Below, one piece after another: positions 17,521 to 26,206 of a stretch of 54,211 nucleotides of DNA. A model generated the notes under the pieces. It was not told the origin of the DNA and did no database searches. It saw nothing but the letters and a program-made list of their open reading frames with translations. Source of the stretch: Massilia terrae (lineage in GTDB: Bacteria; Pseudomonadota; Gammaproteobacteria; Burkholderiales; Burkholderiaceae_D); contig NZ_JANUGU010000013.1 of the NCBI RefSeq assembly GCF_024753145.1, forward strand, positions 1-54,211, in the 5' to 3' direction. Numbering within the stretch: the first letter of the stretch is position 1; each line of letters starts with the position of its first letter. Both the position numbers and the translations under genes were made by a program.

Positions 17521-17973
17521 TCAGCGGGCCGGCGTGGGCGGCTGGCTCGCGGTGTGGCGCTCGCGCATGTGGCGCGCGGCGATGAAGATTTCCCGCAGCA
17601 AGTTCACAAAGCTGCTGATCAGCGATAGCATCGCCAGCACGAAGAAGGCGGCGATGACCTGGTGCAGCGGCATGTCGGTGACGTCGCTGAAGAACAGCAG
17701 CGCGATAACCAGGCAGATCAGGAACCCGCAGGCGGTGCTGGAGGTGATCGCATAGTTGATCAGGTGCGAGCGCCGGTACAAGACTTCCAGCTCCTCGCTG
17801 TAGTCGTCATCCGGATTCAGGCGCAGGCGGTCTTCCAGCACCCGGGTGCGGTCGATGATGCGGCCGAGCCGGTTGATCAGCACGCCCAGCTTGGTGGCGA
17901 CGCCGGTGAGCAGGAATACCGGGGCAATCGACAATTGGATGATGTGACCGATGTCGCTGGTCTGGATGTTCAT
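17521..17973 (-). CDS. DUF2721 family membrane protein
   Basis: 150 residues. It starts with a hydrophobic segment containing HIIQLSIAPVFLLTGVATKL, followed by the conserved LINRLGRIIDRTRVLEDR, and two more hydrophobic segments at about 72-95 and 105-125. This is the DUF2721 pattern: small inner-membrane proteins of unknown role. The start is supported by AGGGG upstream of the ATG. It is the first gene of the run leading to fadH. Nothing here suggests a mechanism. Confidence 0.85.
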   Translation of the reverse strand: MNIQTSDIGHIIQLSIAPVFLLTGVATKLGVLINRLGRIIDRTRVLEDRLRLNPDDDYSEELEVLYRRSHLINYAITSSTACGFLICLVIALLFFSDVTDMPLHQVIAAFFVLAMLSLISSFVNLLREIFIAARHMRERHTASQPPTPAR

Positions 17974-18039
17974 GTGGCCCCTGCAGTCTGTTTTTTGTTG
18001 TAAAGCCTAGTGTAGCAGCGCAATGACCCGCACAGGGTC

Positions 18040-18996
18040 TCAGTCGAAGTTGCCGTGGCGTTTGAACTGCTCCGTTGCCGCGACCAGGGCGCGGGCGATG
18101 CCGATTTCCAGCGCACCATGGCCGGCATCCGGGATCATGCGCAGGCGCGAGCCGGGCCAGGCATGGTACAGGCGCCAGGCCGACAGTGGCGGGCAGATCA
18201 CGTCGTAGCGGCCCTGCACGATCACGGCCGGCAGGTGGGCGATGCGGTGCAGGTCGCGCACCAGCTGGTCCTCCTCGATGAAGGCGCCATTGGCCATGTA
18301 GTGCGACTCCAGCCGGCCGACGCCCAGGTCGAGCGAATCGGAGGGCGCTTCCTCTTCCTGCGGCAACAGGAACACGCGCCGGCCCTCGAAGCGGCTCCAG
18401 GCGCGCGCGGCCGGCCAGTAGACTTCCGGGTCCTCGCTCAGCAGGCGCTTGCAATAGGCTTGCAGCAGCTTGCCGCGCTCGGCCTCAGGGATGGGCGCGA
18501 TGAACTCGGCGTATAGCTCGGGGTAGAACCACTGCACGCCGTGCAGGAACCATTCGACCTCGGCGGCGGTGCACAGGAAGATGCCGCGCAGGACAAAGCC
18601 GAGGCAGCGCTCCGGATGCGCCTGCCCGTAGGCCAGCGCCAGCGTCGAGCCCCACGAGCCGCCGAACACCAGCCAGCGCTCGATGCCGAACATCTGGCGC
18701 AGGCGCTCGATGTCCTCGATCAGCAGCTGGGTGGTGTTGTTGCGCCACTCGCCCAGCGGCGTCGACTTGCCGGCGCCGCGCTGGTCGAACAGGATGATGC
18801 GGTAGGCGTGCGGATCGAAGAAGCGGCGGTGCTGCGGCGACAGTCCTGCGCCCGGGCCGCCGTGCAGGAAGATCACCGGGATGCCGTTCGGGTTGCCGAC
18901 TTCTTCCCAGTAGAGCGTGTGGAGCTCGTCGACCGGCAGCATGCCATGGCGGAGCGGGAGGATCGGCGGGAACAGCGACGGCGGCGTGACGGGCAT
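18040..18996 (-). CDS. pip: Proline iminopeptidase (alpha/beta hydrolase, S33)
   Basis: 318 residues, the usual length. Oxyanion-hole motif HGGPGAGLSPQHRRFFDP (45-62), DQRGAGKSTP (71-80), and the nucleophile Ser114 in GGSWGSTLALAYGQAHPE. The acid is Asp in GRYDVICPP and the base His in DAGHGALE near the C-terminus. It removes N-terminal proline from peptides in the cytoplasm, supporting peptide turnover. It stands alone between two minus-strand genes with short spacers. Confidence 0.94.
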   Translation of the reverse strand: MPVTPPSLFPPILPLRHGMLPVDELHTLYWEEVGNPNGIPVIFLHGGPGAGLSPQHRRFFDPHAYRIILFDQRGAGKSTPLGEWRNNTTQLLIEDIERLRQMFGIERWLVFGGSWGSTLALAYGQAHPERCLGFVLRGIFLCTAAEVEWFLHGVQWFYPELYAEFIAPIPEAERGKLLQAYCKRLLSEDPEVYWPAARAWSRFEGRRVFLLPQEEEAPSDSLDLGVGRLESHYMANGAFIEEDQLVRDLHRIAHLPAVIVQGRYDVICPPLSAWRLYHAWPGSRLRMIPDAGHGALEIGIARALVAATEQFKRHGNFD

Positions 18997-19045
18997 GGGC
19001 GGCTCTCTTGTTAATCGAGAGCCATTGTAGCGTACTGCCCTGCGA

Positions 19046-20350
19046 TCAGAAGAAGGTGTTCAGTGCGAAGCGCACCACGTAATCGTCGTCCACCGCCAGC
19101 AGCAGCGGCCACTTGTCGAAGGTGGTGCACGGGTGGGAAATGCCGCAGCCGACCAGGTCACCCACCAGCAGATCCGTGCACAGGGGATGGCCGTCGGGCA
19201 GGCGCAGGTAGGCGTGCTGGTCGTTCATCTTGAAGATCGTGCAGCCGTCCGGCAGTTGCGCCGGCGCGCCGGGACCCGGACGATGGTGGAACAGCGGAAT
19301 CGGCAGGTCGACATCATATGAGGCGTCGCGCTTGCCCATGGTGAGGATTGCGAGCTTGGGCTCGGGACGCGACTGCACCACGCTCCACACTTCCAGCGCG
19401 GGGCGCAGGCCGTCCTTGCCGGACAGGTCCTCGCGCTGGTTCAGGTCGGCGATGGCGTGCTTGTAGGTGCCGTGGTCGCTGGTCAGGTAGCAGCCGCTGC
19501 GCAGCACCGGGCGCAGGGGGCGCGACAGCTGTTCGATGTCGCTGAAGCCGCGGGCGACCAGGTCGAAATAGGCGGAGCCGCCGGCGGACACGAGGACCTC
19601 GGCCGCGCCGAACAGGCCTTCGTCGTCGGATTCGCGCACCAGCGCCACCAGCCGCGCCACGAATGCCGAGACCTCGCCGGTGTCGGACAGCAGGCCTTCG
19701 TAGCCTTCGAAGCCGGCCAGCTGCAGGCCGGGCGCGCCGGCGACCGCGCGCGCCACCGTCATCGCCTCATCCATGGTGCGGGTGCCGGCGCGCTTGCCCG
19801 GCAGGCCGAGTTCGACCAGCACCGGCAGGCGGCGCGCCAGCGGATGGGCATCCACGGCCTGCGCCAGGCGTTCGACGCCGGCCAGCGAATCGGCCAGCAC
19901 ATAGCAATCGAAATCGGGATCGTCGTGCATGAGCTGCAGCACGGCGTTGGTGTCGGCGCGCGCGACCAGCTGGTTGGCCAGCAACACGCGCCGCACGCCG
20001 AAGCGGTGCGCGACCTGCACCTGGGTCGCGCTGGCCAGCGTGATGCCCCACGCGCCATTGGCGAGCTGGGCGCCGAACAATTGCGGGCTCATCGTGGTCT
20101 TACCGTGCGGAGCCAAGGTCGCGCCGTAGCGCTCGCAGAAGCGGCGCATCCAGTCGAGGTTGTGCTTGAGCGCCGAGGTCTTCAGCACCGCGACCGGGAA
20201 GCTGGTGTCGGCGTGCAGCACGTTCCAGCCCTGCACGCTGATCGCGCCCTGGCGCAATGGTTCCGTGATCGGCAAGCCCTTCACGCCAGGCTGCAGGAGC
20301 TGTTCGTCGAGGCTGGAGATGGCGAGGCCGCCGTGGGGGAGCGAATTCAT
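19046..20350 (-). CDS. PLP-dependent D-serine dehydratase/amino acid deaminase-like protein (alanine racemase fold)
   Basis: 434 residues. Lys84 in LAPHGKTTMSP is the expected pyridoxal-phosphate lysine of the alanine-racemase N-terminal fold. The C-terminal domain has HPCTTFDKW, where His and Cys are the zinc ligands typical of eukaryotic-type D-serine dehydratase (DSD1) and D-threonine aldolase. Such enzymes convert D-hydroxy amino acids to keto acids or aldehydes. The N-terminal 35 residues (LQPGVKGLP) match the subgroup annotated as amino acid deaminase. Exact substrate is uncertain. There is no good Shine-Dalgarno sequence before the ATG at 20350. Confidence 0.85.
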   Translation of the reverse strand: MNSLPHGGLAISSLDEQLLQPGVKGLPITEPLRQGAISVQGWNVLHADTSFPVAVLKTSALKHNLDWMRRFCERYGATLAPHGKTTMSPQLFGAQLANGAWGITLASATQVQVAHRFGVRRVLLANQLVARADTNAVLQLMHDDPDFDCYVLADSLAGVERLAQAVDAHPLARRLPVLVELGLPGKRAGTRTMDEAMTVARAVAGAPGLQLAGFEGYEGLLSDTGEVSAFVARLVALVRESDDEGLFGAAEVLVSAGGSAYFDLVARGFSDIEQLSRPLRPVLRSGCYLTSDHGTYKHAIADLNQREDLSGKDGLRPALEVWSVVQSRPEPKLAILTMGKRDASYDVDLPIPLFHHRPGPGAPAQLPDGCTIFKMNDQHAYLRLPDGHPLCTDLLVGDLVGCGISHPCTTFDKWPLLLAVDDDYVVRFALNTFF

Positions 20351-20494
20351 GTCGATGGCGTGCGTGAGGGGGGATTACTCATTGTAGCGGTGACGGCCCC
20401 GCCAATGTCGAAATCGTTGATTACCATTGAGCTGCCGACACTGGCCTTAGGGAGAGTGAAAAGGAGTGAGCCGTTAGAAACGCCAACCTGACAC

Positions 20495-20872
20495 TCAGCC
20501 GTCCTCACCGTCGAGCAATTGTTCCAGGCGCCGCTCGTAGTTGTTGAGGAAATCCCGCGTAATCGCGTAGTGCTCGGTATCGGTGTACGCCATCTCGGTG
20601 ATGCCGCTGCCGTCGAAACAGAGGATCTTGGCGTTCGGATAGGCCAGCAGGATCGGAGAATGCGTCGCGATGATGAATTGCGAGCCCTGGCGCACCAAGG
20701 CCTCGATGGCTGACAGTGCTGCCAGCTGGCGCGCGGGCGAGAGCGCAGCCTCCGGCTCATCCAGCAGGTAGAGGCCATCCTTCTTGAAGTTGAGCAGCAC
20801 GTCCATGAAGGCCTCGCCGTGCGACCGCCTGTGCCAATGAATCAAAATCTCGGCCCGATTACTCCGCTGCAC
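20495..20872 (-). pseudogene. C-terminal fragment of an AAA/ABC-type ATPase
   Basis: The sequence from about 20833 down to 20495 reads RRSHGEAFMDVLLNFKKDGL, then LYLLDEPEAALSPARQ (Walker B and D-loop), then FIIATHSPILLAYPNAKIL (switch His), then TEHYAITRDFLNN. This is the C-terminal half of a RecF/SMC-like predicted ATPase of about 230 residues. The N-terminal half with Walker A and the ABC signature is missing; upstream sequence (20840-20872) does not continue the family. Without Walker A the fragment cannot bind ATP normally, so it is called a remnant. It adjoins a toxin-antitoxin locus, a typical accessory patch. Confidence 0.8.
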
Positions 20873-21161
20873 ACGCCCTCAGTCCCATTTGAGCCTAGAA
20901 ACAGTGGTTCTTTGTCCCTGAACGCTGCAAGATTTTCGATAGCGTACTTTTGATTCTTTGGACGACCTGCCCCCCGATTTAATTGTAGCGCCTGCGCCGC
21001 CGCAGTACGCGCTTCGACGGTCAGGCGGAATAGGAAGCACTGGCCGACCGTTCGCGCGCTCATGTGACACGGGCTTGAGTTTGGACAGCACGCGATTGCC
21101 AGTCCTGTTCGATGCTGTGCCGGTGTGCCGCCCGGTGTATAGTAAAAACAGCTCCCCTACA
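20873..21161. other. Region without recognisable gene between ATPase remnant and higB
   Basis: No convincing coding sequence was found on either strand; short open frames have no recognisable content. GC is visibly lower than in flanking genes. Near the right end TGTATAGT (21137-21144) resembles an extended -10 for higB, about 18 bp upstream of its ATG. Confidence 0.5.
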
Positions 21162-21440
21162 ATGATTCAATCGTTCGCCTGCCCGGACACGAGAGCGCTG
21201 TTCGAAGGGAATCGAATTGCGCGCTTCGCCAACATCAGGAGCGCAGCCGAACGAAAGCTGTCACTGCTGCACTCGGCTCAGGACCTGCACGACCTCACGG
21301 TACCGCCGGGCAACCGACTGAAATCGTTGGCCGGGAAGCGAGCCGGACAGCACAGCATCAGGATTAATGACCAATGGAGAATCTGCTTTGTGTGGACGCC
21401 CAATGGTCCAGCAAACGTCGAGTTCGTTGACTACCATTGA
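21162..21440 (+). CDS. higB: HigB-type toxin (RelE/ParE superfamily)
   Basis: 92 residues from the ATG at 21162; translation upstream of that ATG is not family-like. Motifs of the HigB/killer-protein group: ALFEGNRIARFANIRSAAERKL, then LHDLTVPPGNRLKSLAGKR and HSIRINDQWRICFVWT, ending in VEFVDYH. These toxins are ribosome-dependent mRNA endonucleases; Arg in RIND and the final Tyr/His are typical active-site positions. It is followed 24 bp later by the matching antitoxin, toxin first as is usual for higBA. It probably arrived by transfer, since base composition is lower in GC than its neighbours. Confidence 0.93.
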   Translation: MIQSFACPDTRALFEGNRIARFANIRSAAERKLSLLHSAQDLHDLTVPPGNRLKSLAGKRAGQHSIRINDQWRICFVWTPNGPANVEFVDYH

Positions 21441-21464
21441 AACGAATCGCCAGCGGAGATTGGT

Positions 21465-21767
21465 ATGATTAAGAACGGAATGCGTCCAGTACATCCCGGC
21501 GAGATTCTTCGAGAAGAATTTCTGGTTCCGCTAGGATTGGCTGCCAGCTTGCTCGCTCGCGCATTGCATGTACCTTTGTCGTGCGTGGAACAGATCGTGC
21601 AGGAACGTGAGGGTATTTCCGCTGATATTGCCCTTCGACTGTCGCGCTACTTCGGCACCACACCCGAATTCTGGCTCCATCTTCAACAGACACATGATTT
21701 GCGCAGCGCAGTCATTGCGGGCTGGGACCGCATCACAGAAGAAATCGAACCATTTGAAACCGCGTAA
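21465..21767 (+). CDS. higA: HigA-type antitoxin (XRE family)
   Basis: 100 residues. The N-terminus MRPVHPGEILREEFLVPLGL is the signature of HigA antitoxins, followed by a helix-turn-helix (about 25-65: LARALHVPLSCVEQIV, ISADIALRLSRYFGTTPEFW) and a short C-terminal helix that binds toxin. It neutralises HigB and, with it, should repress the operon promoter. An intrinsic terminator follows 3 bp after the stop codon, so the pair is a closed two-gene unit. Confidence 0.94.
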   Translation: MIKNGMRPVHPGEILREEFLVPLGLAASLLARALHVPLSCVEQIVQEREGISADIALRLSRYFGTTPEFWLHLQQTHDLRSAVIAGWDRITEEIEPFETA

Positions 21768-21769
21768 GC

Positions 21770-21799
21770 AAAAAAAAGCACTGCCGCAGCAGTGCTTTT
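21770..21799. terminator. Bidirectional terminator between higA and phaB
   Basis: Eight A, then AGCACTGC-CGCA-GCAGTGCT, then TTT. The perfect 8-bp stem with A-run and T-run serves higA on the plus strand and phaB (end at 21819) on the minus strand. Confidence 0.9.
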
Positions 21800-21818
21800 C
21801 CACACGGATGCGATCCGC

Positions 21819-22559
21819 TTACGACATGTGCTGCCCGCCGTTGATCGCGATGTTGGCGCCGGTGACGAAAGCGGCTTCGTCCGATGCCAGGTAGGCGACC
21901 AGGCCGGCCACTTCTTCCGGCTTGCCGAGGCGGCCCATCGGGATTTGCGGGATGATCTTGGTTTCCAGCACTTCACCCGGGATGTCCATCACCATCTTGG
22001 TGCCGATATAGCCCGGCGAGATGGTGTTGACGGTCACGCCCTTGCGCGCCACTTCCAGCGCCAGCGCCTTGGTGAAGCCATGCATGCCGGCCTTGGCGGC
22101 CGAATAGTTGGTCTGGCCGAAGGCGCCCTTCTGCCCGTTCACCGACGAGATGTTGATGATGCGGCCCCAGCCACGCTCGACCATGCCATCCGTCACCGGC
22201 TTGGTCATGTTGAACACGGAATCGAGGTTGGTCTTGATGACCGCGTCCCAATTGACCTTGTCCATTTTCTTGAACGTCATGTCGCGCGTGATGCCGGCGT
22301 TGTTGACCAGCACATCGACCGGGCCGACCTCGGCCACCACCTTGGCGACGCACTTCTGCGCCGAATCGTAGTCGGCGACGTCGCACTCGTAGGCATGGAA
22401 TTCGTGCCCCTTGTCGCGCATGGCCGCCAGCCACCCTTCGTGCTTGGTGTTGCCCGGCGAATACGTGACCACGACCTCGTAGCCCAGCGCAGCCATCTTG
22501 ATGCAGATGGCTTCGCCCAGGCCGCCCATGCCCCCAGTTACCAATGCCACTCTAGCCAT
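21819..22559 (-). CDS. phaB: Acetoacetyl-CoA reductase
   Basis: 246 residues, short-chain dehydrogenase fold. NADPH-binding motif TGGMGGLG (8-15), NNAG (86-89), catalytic Ser139, Tyr152 and Lys156 (in NYSAAK), with the SSVNGQKGAFGQTNYSAAK environment typical of PhaB. It reduces acetoacetyl-CoA to (R)-3-hydroxybutyryl-CoA for polyhydroxybutyrate synthesis. AGGAG is 7 bp upstream of the ATG. The thiolase gene phaA lies 65 bp upstream on the same strand, so both form an operon. No polymer synthase (phaC) is in the window. Confidence 0.97.
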   Translation of the reverse strand: MARVALVTGGMGGLGEAICIKMAALGYEVVVTYSPGNTKHEGWLAAMRDKGHEFHAYECDVADYDSAQKCVAKVVAEVGPVDVLVNNAGITRDMTFKKMDKVNWDAVIKTNLDSVFNMTKPVTDGMVERGWGRIINISSVNGQKGAFGQTNYSAAKAGMHGFTKALALEVARKGVTVNTISPGYIGTKMVMDIPGEVLETKIIPQIPMGRLGKPEEVAGLVAYLASDEAAFVTGANIAINGGQHMS

Positions 22560-22624
22560 ACGTCTTCTCCTGTTTTTGTCATCTACTTCCGAAAACCGGA
22601 CATCCCGTCCGCGTTACCGCACGC

Positions 22625-23800
22625 TCAGCGTTCGACCGCCAGCGCCACACCCATGCCGCCGCCGATGCACAGGCTTGCCAGGCCGCGCTTGGCGTCGCGG
22701 CGGATCATTTCGTGCAGCAGCGTGACGAGGATGCGCGCGCCGGAGGCGCCGATCGGGTGGCCGATCGCGATCGCGCCGCCGTTGACGTTGATCTTGGAGG
22801 TGTCCCAGCCCATCTGCTTGTTGACCGCGATGGCCTGGGCGGCGAACGCCTCGTTGATTTCCATGAGGTCGAGGTCGTTCACGCTCCAGCCGGCCTTTTC
22901 CAGGCACAGGCGGGTGGCCGACACCGGGCCCATGCCCATGATCGACGGATCCAGGCCGGCCGAGGCGTAGGCCTTGATGCGCGCCATCGGCTTCAGGCCC
23001 ATCTGCTCGGCCTGCGAGGCCGACATCATGATGACGGCGGCGGCGCCGTCGTTGATGCCGGAGGCGTTGCCGGCCGTGACCGAGCCTTCCTTGTTGAAGG
23101 CCGGACGCAGGCTGGCCAGCCCTTCGAGCGTGGTGCCGTGCTTGGGGTACTCGTCGGTGTCGAACACCGTGGTGCCCTTCTTGGTGACGATCTCGAAGGG
23201 GATGATTTCATCCTTGAACTTTCCGGCTTTTTGCGCGGCCTCGGCCTTGAGCTGCGATTGCAGCGCGAACTCGTCCTGCTCCTGGCGCGAGACGTCGAAC
23301 TTGCGTGCGACGTTTTCGGCGGTGACGCCCATGTGGTACTGGTTGAAGGCGTCCCACAGGCCGTCGACGATCATGGTGTCGACCAGCTTGGCGTCGCCCA
23401 TGCGGAAGCCGTCGCGCGAGCCGGGCATGGCGTGCGGGGCCAGGCTCATGCTTTCCTGGCCGCCGGCGATGACGACCTTGGCGTCGCCGCACTTGATCGC
23501 CTGCGCCGCCAGGTGGGTGGCGCGCAGGCCGCTGCCGCATACCATATTGATGGTCATGCCCGGGGTGGTGTCCGGCAGGCCGGCCTTGATGACGGCCTGG
23601 CGCGCCGGGTTCTGGCCGGCGGCGGCGGTCAGCACCTGGCCGAGCAGCACTTCGCTGACGGCTTCCGGCGCGATGCCGGTCTTGGCCAGCAGGTGCTTGA
23701 TGACGTGGGCGCCGAGGTCGGCGGCGGTGATTTTGGCGAGGCTACCGCCGAATTTGCCAACTGCGGTGCGGCCGGCGGCGACAATGACAACATCTTCCAT
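22625..23800 (-). CDS. phaA: Acetyl-CoA acetyltransferase (beta-ketothiolase)
   Basis: 391 residues. Thiolase active-site residues are in place: Cys88 in NMVCGSGLRATH, His348 in IGHPIGASG and Cys378 in CIGGGMG. It condenses two acetyl-CoA to acetoacetyl-CoA, which phaB, encoded next, reduces; the assignment to polyhydroxybutyrate formation rests on that pairing. GGGAGA precedes the ATG. It is first in the phaAB operon. A second thiolase, pcaF at 39.5 kb, belongs to a different pathway and differs around the active site (RLCGSGLDAVG). Confidence 0.96.
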   Translation of the reverse strand: MEDVVIVAAGRTAVGKFGGSLAKITAADLGAHVIKHLLAKTGIAPEAVSEVLLGQVLTAAAGQNPARQAVIKAGLPDTTPGMTINMVCGSGLRATHLAAQAIKCGDAKVVIAGGQESMSLAPHAMPGSRDGFRMGDAKLVDTMIVDGLWDAFNQYHMGVTAENVARKFDVSRQEQDEFALQSQLKAEAAQKAGKFKDEIIPFEIVTKKGTTVFDTDEYPKHGTTLEGLASLRPAFNKEGSVTAGNASGINDGAAAVIMMSASQAEQMGLKPMARIKAYASAGLDPSIMGMGPVSATRLCLEKAGWSVNDLDLMEINEAFAAQAIAVNKQMGWDTSKINVNGGAIAIGHPIGASGARILVTLLHEMIRRDAKRGLASLCIGGGMGVALAVER

Positions 23801-24251
23801 TTGACTCTCCCATGTCCTGGACTTGCCAGGGGTTTGCTAGGCGGCGGCGCTGCGGCCGCCGGTCCGGATTCTGCGCGACCCGGCCGTACGCGCCGGGTAA
23901 GGCATGTGCGGCCGGAAGTCGAAAACATCGATGCTACGGATCGGGCACCTGTTCGTATTTGAGGCAAGTCAATCTTATCAGCTCGCCCACGCGCCCGGAC
24001 CGGTTTATGACAGATTCGTGCGACACACTGGTGACATCGGCTTGTTATCTAAATTTTAATGTTAGTGTTACCTGTTTATTAAAATAACGCAATGACATGC
24101 GGGCCGGACGGCGCTTCGTCGTTGCGCCGCAACGTCACGTTTCAGAACTGCCAAACCCGCGCCAGATAAGGGAAAAATCATCGGCGGACGCATGCCCAAA
24201 AGCATAAATTTCACAGTAGAATGCACGGGCTTGTGCCAACCTGACCTGTTT
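23801..24251. other. Divergent intergenic region between phaA and minC
   Basis: About 450 bp without a credible gene. The middle (24030-24085) is notably AT-rich (TTATCTAAATTTTAATGTTAG and a TTTATTAAAATAA stretch), as expected for promoters of the two divergent operons. TAGAAT at 24217-24222 is a possible -10 for minC about 30 bp before its ATG. I could not settle on -35 elements or operators. Confidence 0.5.
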
Positions 24252-25004
24252 ATGTCCAAAACGATCTCCCCGCCTGTCGAAATCAAGATTTCCACGGTTG
24301 TTGCCATCTCGACCATCCTGCATTCGTCCAGCCCGTCGTCGATCGACGCCGCGCTGAAGCAGATGACCGGGGGCGTGGCCGACTTCTTCGAGGACGAGTT
24401 CGCGGTGATCGACGTCTCGGCGATTGCCGAGGACGCGCCGGCGATCGACTGGCAGGGCCTGGTCACCTTGCTGAAAAAATACAACCTGAACGCGGTCGCC
24501 GTGCGCGGCGCCGCCGACGGCATGCGCGCAGCGATCCGCGCCGCCGGCCTGTTCCTGGACGACGGCTCCAGCGGCGACCGCGCGCTGCCACAAGCCGCCG
24601 CGCCGGCCCCGACCCCGGCGCCCACCGCCGCTCCGGTGGCAGCCCCCGCGGCCCAGGCGGCCGCCATGATCGTCGACACCCCGGTCCGCGCCGGCCAGCG
24701 CATCTACGCGCGCGGCAGCGACCTGATCATCACCGCTGTCGTCAATAACGGCGCCGAAATCATCGCCGACGGCAGCATTCACGTGTACGCGCCGCTGCAT
24801 GGCCGCGCACTGGCGGGCGCATCCGGCAATGCCGGCGCCCGCATCTTCGCGCTGTCGATGCAGCCGGAACTGGTCTCGATCGCGGGCGTGTACCGCACCT
24901 TCGACGATGGCTTTCCTGCCGATATCGGCAAGGCGCCGTCGCAAATTCGACTGACAGGCGATCGACTCGATATACTACCGCTCAGTTCCGCTACGCGCGC
25001 CTGA
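24252..25004 (+). CDS. minC: Septum site-determining protein MinC
   Basis: 250 residues from the ATG at 24252 (MSKTISPPVEIKIST), preferred over an in-frame ATG 60 bp upstream because that extension is not conserved in character. N-terminal FtsZ-inhibiting domain (about 1-105), a Pro/Ala linker (about 112-140), then the C-terminal beta-helix that binds MinD (IYARGSDLIITAVVNNGAEIIADGSIHVYAPLHGRALAG...). It blocks FtsZ ring formation away from midcell. First gene of minCDE; minD follows after 37 bp. Confidence 0.97.
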   Translation: MSKTISPPVEIKISTVVAISTILHSSSPSSIDAALKQMTGGVADFFEDEFAVIDVSAIAEDAPAIDWQGLVTLLKKYNLNAVAVRGAADGMRAAIRAAGLFLDDGSSGDRALPQAAAPAPTPAPTAAPVAAPAAQAAAMIVDTPVRAGQRIYARGSDLIITAVVNNGAEIIADGSIHVYAPLHGRALAGASGNAGARIFALSMQPELVSIAGVYRTFDDGFPADIGKAPSQIRLTGDRLDILPLSSATRA

Positions 25005-25041
25005 GCGACGACTTAAACCAGATACCGTAAAGGACCTATTT

Positions 25042-25857
25042 GTGGCACGAATTATTGTTGTGACGTCCGGTAAGGGCGGTGTGGGCAAGACCACTTCGAG
25101 CGCGAGCTTTGCGACCGGCCTGGCAATGCGCGGGCACAAGACCGTCGTCATCGACTTCGACGTCGGCCTGCGCAACCTCGACCTGATCATGGGCTGCGAA
25201 CGCCGCGTGGTGTACGACCTGATCAACGTGGTCAACGGCGAAGCCACCCTGAACCAGGCCCTGATCAAGGACAAGCACTGCGAGAACCTGTTCATCCTGC
25301 CGGCGTCGCAGACGCGCGACAAGGACGCGCTGTCGGAAGCCGGCGTCGAGCGCGTGCTGAACGAGCTGGTGCAGATGGGCTTCGAATACATCATCTGCGA
25401 TTCGCCGGCCGGCATCGAGCACGGCGCGCTGATGGCGCTGACCTTCGCCGACGAGGCGATCGTGGTCACCAACCCGGAAGTGTCGTCGGTGCGCGACTCC
25501 GACCGCATCTTGGGCATCATCCAGGCCAAGTCGCGCCGCGCGCAGTCGGGTGCGGAGCCGGTCAAGGAACACCTGCTGATCACGCGCTACTCGCCGAAAC
25601 GCGTCGAGAACAACGAGATGCTGTCGCACACGGACGTGCAGGAAATCCTGCGCATTCCGCTGATCGGCATCATCCCGGAATCGGAGCAAGTCCTGCATGC
25701 GTCGAACCAGGGCAATCCGGCGATCCATTTCAAGGGCACCGACGTGGCCGAAGCGTACGAAGACGTGGTGTCGCGCTTCCTCGGCAGCGAGCTGCCGCTG
25801 CGTTTCACCAGCTACGAGAAACCCGGCATCCTGCAGCGCATCTTTGGGGTAAAGTGA
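25042..25857 (+). CDS. minD: Septum site-determining ATPase MinD
   Basis: 271 residues starting at GTG. Deviant Walker A motif SGKGGVGKTT (9-18), switch regions with DFDVGLRNLD and CDSPAGIE, and a C-terminal amphipathic helix (GILQRIFG) that binds the membrane. It carries MinC to the membrane and oscillates under MinE. The stop codon is followed by the minE ATG after one base, showing translational coupling. Confidence 0.98.
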   Translation: MARIIVVTSGKGGVGKTTSSASFATGLAMRGHKTVVIDFDVGLRNLDLIMGCERRVVYDLINVVNGEATLNQALIKDKHCENLFILPASQTRDKDALSEAGVERVLNELVQMGFEYIICDSPAGIEHGALMALTFADEAIVVTNPEVSSVRDSDRILGIIQAKSRRAQSGAEPVKEHLLITRYSPKRVENNEMLSHTDVQEILRIPLIGIIPESEQVLHASNQGNPAIHFKGTDVAEAYEDVVSRFLGSELPLRFTSYEKPGILQRIFGVK

Positions 25858-25858
25858 C

Positions 25859-26110
25859 ATGGGCCTGCTTTCAATCCTGTTCCCGCAGAAGCAGAAATCG
25901 GCATCCGAGGCCAAGGAACGCCTGCAGATCATCATCGCCCGCGAGCGCAACAACCGCTCCGGCCCGGACTTCCTGCCGGCGCTGCATCGCGAGCTGATCG
26001 AGGTGATCTCCAAGTACACCAAGGTCAATTCCGACGACATCAAGATCTCGCTCGACCGCCAGGGCAACCTGGAAGTGCTCGATGTGAATGTGGTGTTGCC
26101 GGACGCTTAA
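25859..26110 (+). CDS. minE: Cell division topological specificity factor MinE
   Basis: 83 residues. Membrane-targeting N-terminus MGLLSILFPQKQ, the MinD-contact region (KERLQIIIARERNNR, about 19-34) and the dimeric C-terminal domain with NLEVLDVNVVLP. It stimulates MinD ATPase and sets the pole-to-pole oscillation. Last gene of minCDE; a compound palindromic repeat lies 24 bp after the stop. Confidence 0.98.
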   Translation: MGLLSILFPQKQKSASEAKERLQIIIARERNNRSGPDFLPALHRELIEVISKYTKVNSDDIKISLDRQGNLEVLDVNVVLPDA

Positions 26111-26133
26111 GCGCTTAGTTTTAGCCGAAAAAG

Positions 26134-26185
26134 CCGTCGTTTCCGGCACTGCCGGAAACGACTCCCCGCGCAGGCGGGGACGACG
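26134..26185. repeat. Dispersed REP-like palindromes, element 3 (two fused)
   Basis: CGTCGTTTCCGGCA-CTGCCGGAAACGAC (a palindrome with a variant core) is followed directly by the right half TCCCCGCGCAGGCGGGGACGACG of the common core. Both share the CGTCGT ends. It stands between minE and the convergent DUF697-like gene. Confidence 0.85.
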
Positions 26186-26206
26186 TTCTAAGTTTGCGCT
26201 GAACGT

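Noticed and set aside
15107..17755. 882-codon open frame opposite fadH and its upstream genes
   Set aside because: Spans three real genes on the other strand and gives His/Arg/Ala-rich sequence typical of antisense frames.
20842..21091. Short minus-strand open frames between the ATPase remnant and higB
   Set aside because: No recognisable domain, no ribosome binding site, and two frames overlap each other; treated as non-coding.
23967..23972. TTGACT (minus strand) as a -35 for phaA
   Set aside because: No acceptable -10 hexamer at 16-18 bp; not called.
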